DNA of 64,000 bases from an uncultured Clostridia bacterium (lineage in GTDB: Bacteria > Bacillota > Clostridia > TANB77 > CAG-508): the NCBI GenBank assembly GCA_934120395.1, contig CAKOTZ010000002.1, positions 98,215 through 162,214 on the forward strand, read 5' to 3'. The notes under the pieces were generated by a model that searched no databases, was not told where the DNA came from, and saw only the letters and a list, made by a program, of their open reading frames with translations. Below, in pieces: positions 1 to 7,872 of the stretch. Within the stretch, counting starts at the first letter, position 1; every line of letters starts with the position of its first letter. The position numbers were made by a program, and so were the translations under genes.

Positions 1-1913
1 TCTGTTAAGTCACATTCACTCTTTGTAGAAGGAACTGCAACTGTCTTTATAGCTTTGTCAGCTTTTACACCATTTTCATCATATTTATAAACATTAACAT
101 TGTAGAATGTAGCTTCTGAATCTAATCCCCATGTTAATATTTGATGATTTGTATCTGCATTAATGCTTAATGTAGCTGTTGGTGTTGTTAAAGCAGATGT
201 TGTATATGTTGTAGATTTAGCTTCAGCTGAATTTGCAACATCACTATTTGCACCAATTGCAATAACGCCAACCTTGTATTTTGTAACTGTTTTGTTTTCT
301 TGAGCATATTCTTTAATTTCTTTTAACATATTAATTTTAGTTTCAGTTGTTTCTTTTACAGCTACTGCATCATCAGCATCTGTATAAAGAATAACTTTGT
401 ATCCCTTTATTTTAGCTAAATCTGTATTTTTTGTATCTTCCCAAGTAAATTCACCAGCAACAGTTGTACTAGCAGCTACGCTTGTTACCGCTTCAAGTTT
501 GCTTGCAGTTGCTTTTGCAATGCTTGCACTTGCCATTTCTGATTTAACACCGTTAGCATTTACAGCTACAACATAAATTGTATATTCAACATCTTCTGTT
601 AATTTAACTTCAGCTAAATCAGAAGCTATTGTTTTGTTAGCAGCAACAACTTCAGAAGCTGTTGGAGCAGATTCACTTGCCTTTTTAACCATGAAATACT
701 CGTTTGCTACTGTAGCACCATTTTTCATAGTAACTGTAGCTGTAACAGTTTGGTTTGTACGTGTTGTTGTTATATCAGCAATTGCTAAAGCTTCTGTATC
801 TTTTTTAACTGTTAATGAATTTTTTTCAACCATATTTCCATTTTCGTCTGTTATTTTGATAGAAACATTAATTGTACCATCTTTTAAGTTAGCAACACCA
901 CTAAAGTTGTTTACAGAAACAGCTACTGCATTTGCAGGTAATGTAGCTGTACCAGTTACTTCTTTACCAGCACTATCTTTTAATGTTACAACAACTGTTG
1001 TAGCTACTGCATTTTCTTTAACTGTTGCTACTCTATAAGATAAAGAGTTTTGGTTGTTAGAATTAATAACTGCAAAATCTCCTTCAATTTTTGTGTTGTC
1101 AGTATTTGTATCAATTGCTGCTAAAGCAACATATTTAAATGTATCGCTAGATACTACATTTCCGTCTTTATCTTTAATTGTTAATGTGTATGTTTGGTCA
1201 TCAGCAGAAACTAAAGCTGTACCAGTTGTTAATGTAGCTTCTTTCTTATCAGCATCATATTCAACTTTGCTAATAGCTACATCTGTTTCAGCTTTGTTAT
1301 CACGAATACTATAAGTATATTTGCTTGCATCTAAATCAAATTTCAATGTAATTGAATTAGCAGATGTAATTTCTTTGTTTGTTACTTTAGAAACTTCTGC
1401 TTTTGGAGCTGTAGCAAGATTTGCATAATCTGCTTTACCTTTAACTACATTTAAAACTCCGACTGCTTCTAATATGTTTAATGAACCATTGTTGTTTAAG
1501 TCAGCTGCTGCAAATTGAGCATCTGTTAATGTTGTTTTTCCTTTTACATGGTTTAATACTGTAACGGCATCCATTATATTGATTTTTCCGTCGCTATTTA
1601 CATCTCCATATATTACTATTGTTCTTGCTTCTCCGTTTACGTTTACAACGTCACCTGTTTTTAATACAGCGTCGTCATCTACTGTAATTGTTTTTCCAGG
1701 ATATGCAACTTTCATGTCTTTTCCTGTTACTCTATCTGTTTCAGATTGTAATATGAAAGGAACTGCTACTTTTCCTGTGATTAATTTTGAGTATTCTCCT
1801 AATGCTTTTGTTGCTGGGTCAGATGTTTCTGCAGCAAATACTCCAGAACCTGCAACGCTTGTTGCCAACATTCCAGCTAATGTTATTGATGATATTATTT
1901 TTTTCTTATCCAA
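1..1913 (-). CDS. Secreted dockerin protein with Ig/Fn3-like repeats (C-terminus beyond window)
   Basis: About 637 residues are visible, still open at the window edge. I start it at a TTG at 1913-1911, seven bases after GGAGGA. Residues 1-28 form a signal peptide (MDKKK, hydrophobic core, VFA-A). Residues about 40-102 form a module also found in the amidase at 3846-5075. Residues about 103-163 are a type I dockerin with two repeats: GDVNSDGKINIMDAV carries calcium-loop Asp/Asn residues and ADLNNNGSLNILEAV is the second copy. After that come Thr/Val/Lys-rich beta-type repeats like bacterial Ig or fibronectin III modules. The dockerin sits near the N-terminus, with the repeats projecting away. 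It lies last in a sortase-cohesin-dockerin run, so I infer it docks on the neighbouring cohesin protein as a surface component. Its ligand is unknown. Confidence 0.85.
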   Translation of the reverse strand, partial: MDKKKIISSITLAGMLATSVAGSGVFAAETSDPATKALGEYSKLITGKVAVPFILQSETDRVTGKDMKVAYPGKTITVDDDAVLKTGDVVNVNGEARTIVIYGDVNSDGKINIMDAVTVLNHVKGKTTLTDAQFAAADLNNNGSLNILEAVGVLNVVKGKADYANLATAPKAEVSKVTNKEITSANSITLKFDLDASKYTYSIRDNKAETDVAISKVEYDADKKEATLTTGTALVSADDQTYTLTIKDKDGNVVSSDTFKYVALAAIDTNTDNTKIEGDFAVINSNNQNSLSYRVATVKENAVATTVVVTLKDSAGKEVTGTATLPANAVAVSVNNFSGVANLKDGTINVSIKITDENGNMVEKNSLTVKKDTEALAIADITTTRTNQTVTATVTMKNGATVANEYFMVKKASESAPTASEVVAANKTIASDLAEVKLTEDVEYTIYVVAVNANGVKSEMASASIAKATASKLEAVTSVAASTTVAGEFTWEDTKNTDLAKIKGYKVILYTDADDAVAVKETTETKINMLKEIKEYAQENKTVTKYKVGVIAIGANSDVANSAEAKSTTYTTSALTTPTATLSINADTNHQILTWGLDSEATFYNVNVYKYDENGVKADKAIKTVAVPSTKSECDLT

Positions 1914-1941
1914 AATAATTTCCTCCCTTTGTTTTATTATA

Positions 1942-1977
1942 GCAAGACGAAGAGAAGCTTCCTTCTCTTGGTCTTGC
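1942..1977. other. Stem-loop between cohesin gene and dockerin gene
   Basis: GCAAGAC at 1942-1948 pairs with GTCTTGC at 1971-1977, and GAGAAG pairs with CTTCTC inside it. It lies between the cohesin stop (2027) and the Shine-Dalgarno of the next gene. No T-run follows on the minus strand, so it is not a clean terminator. It could be an attenuator, a processing site or an mRNA-stabilising hairpin that sets unequal expression of scaffold and docked protein. Confidence 0.55.
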
Positions 1978-2026
1978 ACAAAAATCTTGTTTTGTGACTT
2001 TTATTTTACCCTTATAAGGTTAAGTT

Positions 2027-2698
2027 TTATTTTCTTTTAGCAACTGTAACGATACCACCAGCTACAACTACTGCAGCAGCTAAGTATACAATGTACATTG
2101 CATCAAAACCTGTTTTAGCATCTTTTAATGTTGTGATTGTTTTGTCTCCATCTTTTTTGCTGTTGTCTGCTTTGTTATCTGTTGTTGTTGCTGTTGTGTT
2201 ATCTTTCTTTGTGTTATCTGCTTTGTTGTTATCTGCATTTCCAGCATTGTTGTTATTGTTGTCGTCTGGTGTTACAGGTGTATCAGCAACAACTTTAACT
2301 GTAGCTCCTGTAGCTGTTACGTCTGTCATTTCTTTACCGTTTGTATCAGCTAATATAGCTCCATTAACTTCAATTTTAGCATCTCCTTCAGCTTTTGCTA
2401 CAAATGTTAATGTATGTGTTTTTACTTCTTTGTAGTCTGTATCCATGAATGCAACTTTAATTTTGTTACCATTAACTGTATCTTCACCTTTATATGTTAA
2501 TTTATCAGCATCAAATGTTACTGTGTATTCACCAGCTGATGTTCCTGCTGGGTGGTTAACTGTTACTGTAACAGTTTCTCCTACTTTTACATCTCCACTA
2601 ACTGTTGTTGTAACAGCGTTTGCAGCAAATACTGCACTTGATAAAGTCATCATAATAGCTACTGCCATTATCATAATTCCAATTATTGTTTTTTTCAT
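2027..2698 (-). CDS. Cell-surface-anchored cohesin-domain protein (scaffoldin-like)
   Basis: 223 aa, ATG preceded by AGGAGG. Residues 1-25 are a signal peptide. Residues about 27-140 look like a single cohesin module: the VKVGETVTVTV start, a YTVTFDADKLTY strand typical of cohesin strand 3, HTLTFVAKAEG, and a closing ATGATVKVVA strand. A disordered Asn/Asp/Lys/Thr linker (about 140-195) follows, then a sorting-type tail: DAKTG, a hydrophobic span of about 20 residues, and KRK at the end. The motif is not a canonical LPXTG but resembles LAXTG-type variants. The gene begins 12 bp after the sortase gene ends, so that sortase is the likely anchoring enzyme. Two dockerin proteins are encoded on either side. 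Cohesin assignment rests on pattern and context, with no profile search. Confidence 0.75.
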   Translation of the reverse strand: MKKTIIGIMIMAVAIMMTLSSAVFAANAVTTTVSGDVKVGETVTVTVNHPAGTSAGEYTVTFDADKLTYKGEDTVNGNKIKVAFMDTDYKEVKTHTLTFVAKAEGDAKIEVNGAILADTNGKEMTDVTATGATVKVVADTPVTPDDNNNNNAGNADNNKADNTKKDNTTATTTDNKADNSKKDGDKTITTLKDAKTGFDAMYIVYLAAAVVVAGGIVTVAKRK

Positions 2699-2710
2699 TT
2701 TAAATTCCTC

Positions 2711-3361
2711 CTAAATTTTTTCCTCTGCTTTTAAAATTAGTCTGGTTACCGCTCCTGGGTCGCAGGTAATTAAGGTTACTTCTCTTTTACCATTTGTTTC
2801 TTGACTTAGGCAATCTTCATTTTCTGGGTTTATAGAAAACATATCGTAAATTACATACGTTACTTTTCTACCATCTTTACCTATCAAATAAAATTCATCG
2901 CCCTTTTTCAACTCTTTTAACCTTTTAAAAATCCCTTTATAATTATGCCCTGTAATGCAAAAATTACCAACTTCATTTATATCAGGTCCTCTAAATTTAG
3001 TTACTGCTAAATCTAATGAGTTGTTTGTTGTTCTGTCAAGAATGTACTTTGAAACGCCAACTTTTTCTACTACAATTTGGCCAACTACTGTATAGCCACC
3101 CATTCTGTTTGGCATATTCTCTACAGATACAACTTCATCAACCTTTTGTGGTTCTTCAATTATGTTTGTAGAGATTTCATTTTGTACTACCTGATTTGTT
3201 TCCTCTTGGGACGGTGTAACCGTTTTATCTTGTTTGTGCATTTTTACACCCAAGATAATAAGCAATACTAAAATAATAATTATAAAAATTATTCTTAATG
3301 TTTTTTTGCCCCTGTTGCTTTTCTTTGCGCGTTTACCTTTGCTGATTGATATTCTATTCAC
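2711..3361 (-). CDS. Sortase (transpeptidase anchoring the adjacent cohesin protein)
   Basis: 216 aa. GTG start at 3361 with GGAG nine bases upstream. Basic N-terminus (KGKRAKKSNRGKK), then one membrane segment at about 23-42 (IIFIIIILVLLIILGV), then an extracytoplasmic sortase domain. Catalytic residues are visible: His in CITGHNY, Cys in TLITCDP, and Arg six residues later (VTRLILKA). The TLITC signature and short length suggest a class D/E-like housekeeping sortase and not a pilin-polymerising class C enzyme. It cuts a sorting motif and links the protein to peptidoglycan. It is first in a tight operon with the cohesin gene, which carries a DAKTG plus hydrophobic plus KRK tail. Confidence 0.9.
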   Translation of the reverse strand: MNRISISKGKRAKKSNRGKKTLRIIFIIIILVLLIILGVKMHKQDKTVTPSQEETNQVVQNEISTNIIEEPQKVDEVVSVENMPNRMGGYTVVGQIVVEKVGVSKYILDRTTNNSLDLAVTKFRGPDINEVGNFCITGHNYKGIFKRLKELKKGDEFYLIGKDGRKVTYVIYDMFSINPENEDCLSQETNGKREVTLITCDPGAVTRLILKAEEKI

Positions 3362-3845
3362 TTAAATTTACTCCATTCACCTCCCCTTGATATTCTTCTT
3401 CGGGTATTAAGAAGTTTATATTACCTTTTTATATAAAAATTACCTAAACCTTCTAAACTAAGTTTCCCTAGTAGAACGTTTTGATAAGTTTTACCATTAT
3501 TAATTACAAGATGGTTGTAATTCTACTTGTATTTTTATAACATTTTTCCAATTTTGTCAATTTTTTTCTTTGCATTTTTAATGTTATTTTTCAAGAACGT
3601 ACCTATTTTGCCATCTTTTTCATTTTTATGTGACAATTATACTACTACGTTTTTAAAAAATCAACATATTTTTTAAAAAAGTTTTATTCTTATTTCCGTA
3701 GCATTTGCGTTCAGATTATATGTAAACGTTTTTTGTAATTTTTTCCAAGTTTTATTTATTGTATTTGTTACTATTTTCGCGTTTAATTATATCATTAACC
3801 AATTAGTCACGCATTTACATTATGTAATCTTTATTTTTCTTATAT
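3362..3845. promoter_or_regulatory. 484-bp non-coding region upstream of the sortase operon, with a possible promoter
   Basis: No plausible gene on either strand; the sequence is A/T-rich with poly-T stretches. On the minus strand TTGACA (3560-3555) is followed, 15 bases on, by TATAAA (3539-3534). That is a weak promoter with a short spacer, and it would leave a leader of about 170 nt before the GTG start at 3361. The leader has a strong GGGGAGGTGA followed by an ATG-GAG-TAA mini-ORF just ahead of the true ribosome binding site. I do not recognise a riboswitch. Confidence 0.4.
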
Positions 3846-5075
3846 TTATGCAATTTCTTTATATTCTTTTTTGCCTTTTACTACATTTAGAACATTTACG
3901 GCATCCATTATATTTAATGTATCGCTATTACGTGTTTGTGCAGATATGTAACTTGCACCGCTTAATTCTATTTTACCTTTTACATGGTTTAATATTGAAA
4001 CCGCATCCATTATATTAATTTTTCCATCGCAATTTGTATCGCCATATATTACTATCGTATAGTTCTTTCCATCTTTTTCTATGATATTACCATTTTTAAA
4101 TTCAGTTTTTTCTTCTATTGTCTTTCCATTTAATTTAATTTCTGAATCTTTGTATGCTGTAATCATATCTTTTCCAGTTATTCTGTCATTTTCGCTTCCT
4201 AACATAAATAATATAACTGGTGTATCTAGAATATTACTAAATTTAGTTTCATATATTCCAATAGGTGTTGTAGTAGGGTCTTCTGGCTCTGGTTTAGGTT
4301 CCTCTTGTCCTTTTAATTTTAATCCATAATAATCTACAATTGCTTGTGCATCTGCTTGAGCTAACCTTTTCAAGTCGTCATCTGAATCTAGGTACTCATA
4401 ATCTCCTTTAATGAAGCAATGTTCAACCAATATTGTTGGTATTCCGCTTCCATCACGAATATCATTGTATGTACCCTCAACTACATTTCCATAGTCCATT
4501 TTACAGCCTCTCATTGCATAACGTATAATTCCATACCAATCTGCTGCAGCTCCTTCGTAGTAGTAATCTCCATTTTCTTCTTTAATTTGTGGAGATATTT
4601 TAACTCCTCTATTATAAATTCCTAGGTTTGCAATATTGTTTACTATTTTAGCAGCTAAAGTATATGTTTGTTCTTGATATTTTTGCAATGATGTGTTTGA
4701 TGTTACAAAGGCCTCCACTCCATTTGAATCTGCTTTTGAGTCGTTATTGTGTAAGCTTACAAATAAGTCTGCTTTATTATTTCTTGCAATAATTCCTCTT
4801 TCAAATACAGTTAAATAAGTATCATCGCTACGTGTCATTACTACATTTACATCTTTATACTCATTTAAGTAATCTCTTAGGTATAACCCAATTTTTAAGT
4901 TTACATCTTTTTCATATAGATTGTCATAACCAATAGCCCCTGTTTCTCTTTGGTTATTTGCTGGATTAATTCCTCCATGTCCTGGATCTAATACAATTGT
5001 CATAGCTTGTACTTGCGTTGCTCCTACTACTAAAGCAATGCTAAGCAATAGACTTAAAATTATTTTCTTTTTCAA
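3846..5075 (-). CDS. Secreted N-acetylmuramoyl-L-alanine amidase (Amidase_3) with C-terminal dockerin
   Basis: 409 aa from a TTG at 5075 placed eight bases after AAGGAG; an upstream in-frame TTG at 5102 lacks a ribosome binding site and would put the signal peptide off the end. Residues 1-24 are a signal peptide. Residues about 25-255 form the zinc amidase: LDPGHGG (Zn His), Glu in EKDVNLKI, SLHNND (Zn His) and the catalytic Glu in ILVEHCF. Residues about 275-345 share a module with the protein at 1-1913. The end (about 346-405) is a dockerin: GDTNCDGKINIMDAV has the calcium ligands, while the second repeat (RNSDTLNIMDAV) has lost several. I infer a peptidoglycan hydrolase recruited to the cell surface through the cohesin protein. 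Confidence 0.9.
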   Translation of the reverse strand: MKKKIILSLLLSIALVVGATQVQAMTIVLDPGHGGINPANNQRETGAIGYDNLYEKDVNLKIGLYLRDYLNEYKDVNVVMTRSDDTYLTVFERGIIARNNKADLFVSLHNNDSKADSNGVEAFVTSNTSLQKYQEQTYTLAAKIVNNIANLGIYNRGVKISPQIKEENGDYYYEGAAADWYGIIRYAMRGCKMDYGNVVEGTYNDIRDGSGIPTILVEHCFIKGDYEYLDSDDDLKRLAQADAQAIVDYYGLKLKGQEEPKPEPEDPTTTPIGIYETKFSNILDTPVILFMLGSENDRITGKDMITAYKDSEIKLNGKTIEEKTEFKNGNIIEKDGKNYTIVIYGDTNCDGKINIMDAVSILNHVKGKIELSGASYISAQTRNSDTLNIMDAVNVLNVVKGKKEYKEIA

Positions 5076-5158
5076 AATCCCATCTCCTTTCAATTCTTTC
5101 AAATTATATCATCTTTTTAGCTTTTTGTGAATAATTTATATGGGTATTTTATAATATT

Positions 5159-7174
5159 TTATTCATTAGGTAAAGTCATAATGTCTAAAGCATCTGGAAC
5201 ATCATTTATTTTATTTTGTGCTTGCTTAAATTTTTTATTGTATGTTGTTAATATTTTCCCTAAATCTAACGAGAACTCTTTCAACATTACCATCTTTATT
5301 CCTATATCTTTTCCATCAATATAGTGGTCTATAATTTGTTTTAATTTATACAGATTTTCCATTTCAGGTTCAATATCTTTTGCGTGCATTTCATATCTTC
5401 TCGAAATAATTTCTCTAATAGAAACAATATCTTCGTTATTTGCACATGAAATACGTTGAAACATTTGATATGGGTCGTAATATTTGAAAATCGGAATTTC
5501 CATACATTCTTCTTCGAATTTCGAGAAAAATACTTCCATTTTCATTGGTATACATTTGAATATTTCTTCTGCTTTTTCTGTGTACATTTTGTCTTTTAAA
5601 CTTTCGTTTACTTCATAAAAATGTCTCAAAACATCATTCATATCTGCTGTTATTTCGCCTATTCCTATTTGGCTTAATTGTTCATCTACATTAGCACAAT
5701 ATTTAGATGTTAGTGCTGCAATATTCATTCCATTTAAAAATATATTCTTTATTGTTTTTTGGTCATAATTAATTAAACCTCTTTTTACAAAGTATGTGAA
5801 ATATACATAAAGCTTAACAATTTCAATAACTTCTATTCTACCATTTTTTACATCATCTATTACTTCTGCAATTACATTTGCAAACTGATCATCTGATATT
5901 TTCCAATATTCTTCAGTTAATAACCTCTTGTATCCTGGTAATTTTTCTGTATCTATTGTATTTATAATTACTTCCATATTCTTTTTGAATACTTTCATAT
6001 CAAATATTCTAGTTCTAATATATATTTCAATAAATTTAAAGAAACGATATTCTGTTTTGAAATTATAGTAATAGTTATTATCGAATTCTTTAATGTAAAA
6101 TTGACGATTGTCCATTAATACTCTTGAAGATACCAATATTGCCTTGTATTCCTCATTACTCTCAATATTAACAAATTTGTTTTTTGTTATTTTACCTGCT
6201 TTTATTTCAAATGAAATAGCTATTGTAAAGATTAACATTGTTTTTAACACTTTGTCGTTTGTATTAGGATAATTTTTGCTTACCATTTCAAATATTTTTT
6301 GAAAGTCATTTAACGCATGCTTTAAAATTCTTAGGTTTCTTGTACCACTCTTATTGAATGTTCCAATAATTAGTTGAGCATTTTCCCTTAAAAAATGAAT
6401 TAGTTCTATATTGCTTTCGTATCTCATTAACAAGCCATTAATGATATAGGTAAATTCTGGTGCATATTCAAATGTTTCGCCTATTAACTTTTCTTTTATT
6501 CTTTCATAGTCATTTGCCTTATCAAAAACATATTCTATTTTATCTCTTATTTTTTCTACCATAGGCTTGTCTGTTTTTGATAGATCGCCTTCTTTGTCTA
6601 GTAAGTATGTTGCAATAAATGTTTTCATTTCCAAATTAGAACTTTTTAATTTTGTTGAAAGCTCTTTTTCGTTACATATAATAATTGTTTTTATATGGTC
6701 ATGCTCTACAAAATTGTTTATATATCCTAAGATATCTATAACATCTACATTTGCCCTTTCAAGGTCATCAAAACATAGCACTTTATCATCTGTAGAAAAG
6801 AATTTGCCATAGTCAATTCTATCTCCATTTTGTGTTACTCCAAAAAAGTTTGCCATGTCTAAACCTGTTTTAGCATATTCTGGTATGGTTGTTTGATGAT
6901 TCATGTCCATATATCGTTTTAGATTTTTATCCATTAACTGGGTAGTTTCAATAAATATTTTTTTGCTAATATCCTCTAAATTTGATATTCCATATAGAGA
7001 CATATAAATCGTAGTGTATTTTCGTCCATTTAATTGTAAAGACTCTATTTTATTTCGAATTTTATTATTCCAAAAATATGTTTTACCGCTTCCCCACTCA
7101 CCATTAATCATAATTGCATAGTCAGTGTAGTCAGCTCTTACATAATCTAAAATACTTTCAACTAAATCTTCCAT
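5159..7174 (-). CDS. KAP-family P-loop NTPase
   Basis: 671 aa, ATG after GGAGG. The N-terminus has a Walker A GEWGSGKT at residues 25-32, and the Walker B is VLCFDDLE at about 132-139 with ER following, typical of KAP/STAND-like P-loop ATPases. A CNEKEL segment lies about 30 residues later. The C-terminal 400 residues are helical and show no domain I recognise. No transmembrane insert is evident, unlike many KAP proteins. It stands alone between the surface locus and comF. Family members occur in signalling and in some phage-defence loci, so a defence role is possible but not shown by the sequence. Confidence 0.75.
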   Translation of the reverse strand: MEDLVESILDYVRADYTDYAIMINGEWGSGKTYFWNNKIRNKIESLQLNGRKYTTIYMSLYGISNLEDISKKIFIETTQLMDKNLKRYMDMNHQTTIPEYAKTGLDMANFFGVTQNGDRIDYGKFFSTDDKVLCFDDLERANVDVIDILGYINNFVEHDHIKTIIICNEKELSTKLKSSNLEMKTFIATYLLDKEGDLSKTDKPMVEKIRDKIEYVFDKANDYERIKEKLIGETFEYAPEFTYIINGLLMRYESNIELIHFLRENAQLIIGTFNKSGTRNLRILKHALNDFQKIFEMVSKNYPNTNDKVLKTMLIFTIAISFEIKAGKITKNKFVNIESNEEYKAILVSSRVLMDNRQFYIKEFDNNYYYNFKTEYRFFKFIEIYIRTRIFDMKVFKKNMEVIINTIDTEKLPGYKRLLTEEYWKISDDQFANVIAEVIDDVKNGRIEVIEIVKLYVYFTYFVKRGLINYDQKTIKNIFLNGMNIAALTSKYCANVDEQLSQIGIGEITADMNDVLRHFYEVNESLKDKMYTEKAEEIFKCIPMKMEVFFSKFEEECMEIPIFKYYDPYQMFQRISCANNEDIVSIREIISRRYEMHAKDIEPEMENLYKLKQIIDHYIDGKDIGIKMVMLKEFSLDLGKILTTYNKKFKQAQNKINDVPDALDIMTLPNE

Positions 7175-7190
7175 TTATTTTCCTCCCTGT

Positions 7191-7829
7191 TTAATCTTTT
7201 GCAATAGTTAACACTCCTATTTCCTGTGGCATTGCCCCTTGTAAGACTTTGCTTGCTTCATTTACAGTACTTCCTGTGGTATATATATCATCTAAAAGTA
7301 AAATCTTTTTGTCATTTATTTTTTCTTTGTTTTGCAATTGATATACTCCTTTTGCATTTATTTTTCTATTTTCTTTATTTAACGTACTTTGTGCTTTTGT
7401 ATTTTTTAGTTTTAGCAAAACATCTATTTCTAATTGCATGTCTAGTTTTTTACTCAAGACCCTAGCTATTAGTTCAGTTTGATTATAACCTCTTTGCCTT
7501 TTTCGTTTTTTATGAACTGGCACAGGAATTATTATATCATATTTTGTTATGAAGCTACATATTTTGTTGTTTTTTAATATTGCCTCTGCAAATGTTTTGT
7601 AAAGATATCCATCTTCAAAAAATTTATATTGTATTAGCCTTTCTCTTATTACTCCATCGTATTTAAATAGATATGCATATTCGTTATAAGGTTTATTCGT
7701 GTATATTTGTATTTTTGTTTCACTAATATTTTTAAGCTTTAGTAAACATTTAGGACAAATATGCGTCTTACTTACTTTTTGGCAAATTCCACATATATTG
7801 GGGAATAGTAATTTTTTTATTCTGTTCAA
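7191..7829 (-). CDS. comF: ComF family phosphoribosyltransferase-like protein
   Basis: 212 aa. An N-terminal zinc knuckle (CGICQ at about 14, CPKC at about 29) is followed by a PRTase fold with the PRPP-binding loop ILLLDDIYTTGSTVNEA (about 174-190) and the IIPVPVHKKRKRQRGYNQ block typical of ComF. ComF is needed for uptake of single-stranded DNA in transformation and is thought to link uptake to recombination. It sits 40 bp downstream of recD2, a common clostridial arrangement. The other competence genes are not in the window. Confidence 0.92.
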   Translation of the reverse strand: MNRIKKLLFPNICGICQKVSKTHICPKCLLKLKNISETKIQIYTNKPYNEYAYLFKYDGVIRERLIQYKFFEDGYLYKTFAEAILKNNKICSFITKYDIIIPVPVHKKRKRQRGYNQTELIARVLSKKLDMQLEIDVLLKLKNTKAQSTLNKENRKINAKGVYQLQNKEKINDKKILLLDDIYTTGSTVNEASKVLQGAMPQEIGVLTIAKD

Positions 7830-7872
7830 TATGAAACTCCTTTTCCTTTTGCCCCCATTTTTACTAACACTG

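Noticed and set aside
634..1314. Plus-strand ORFs in the first 2 kb
   Set aside because: They are antisense shadows of the dockerin protein gene and have no ribosome binding sites.
3362..3845. c-di-GMP or other riboswitch before the sortase gene
   Set aside because: No recognisable core motif; only AT-rich sequence.
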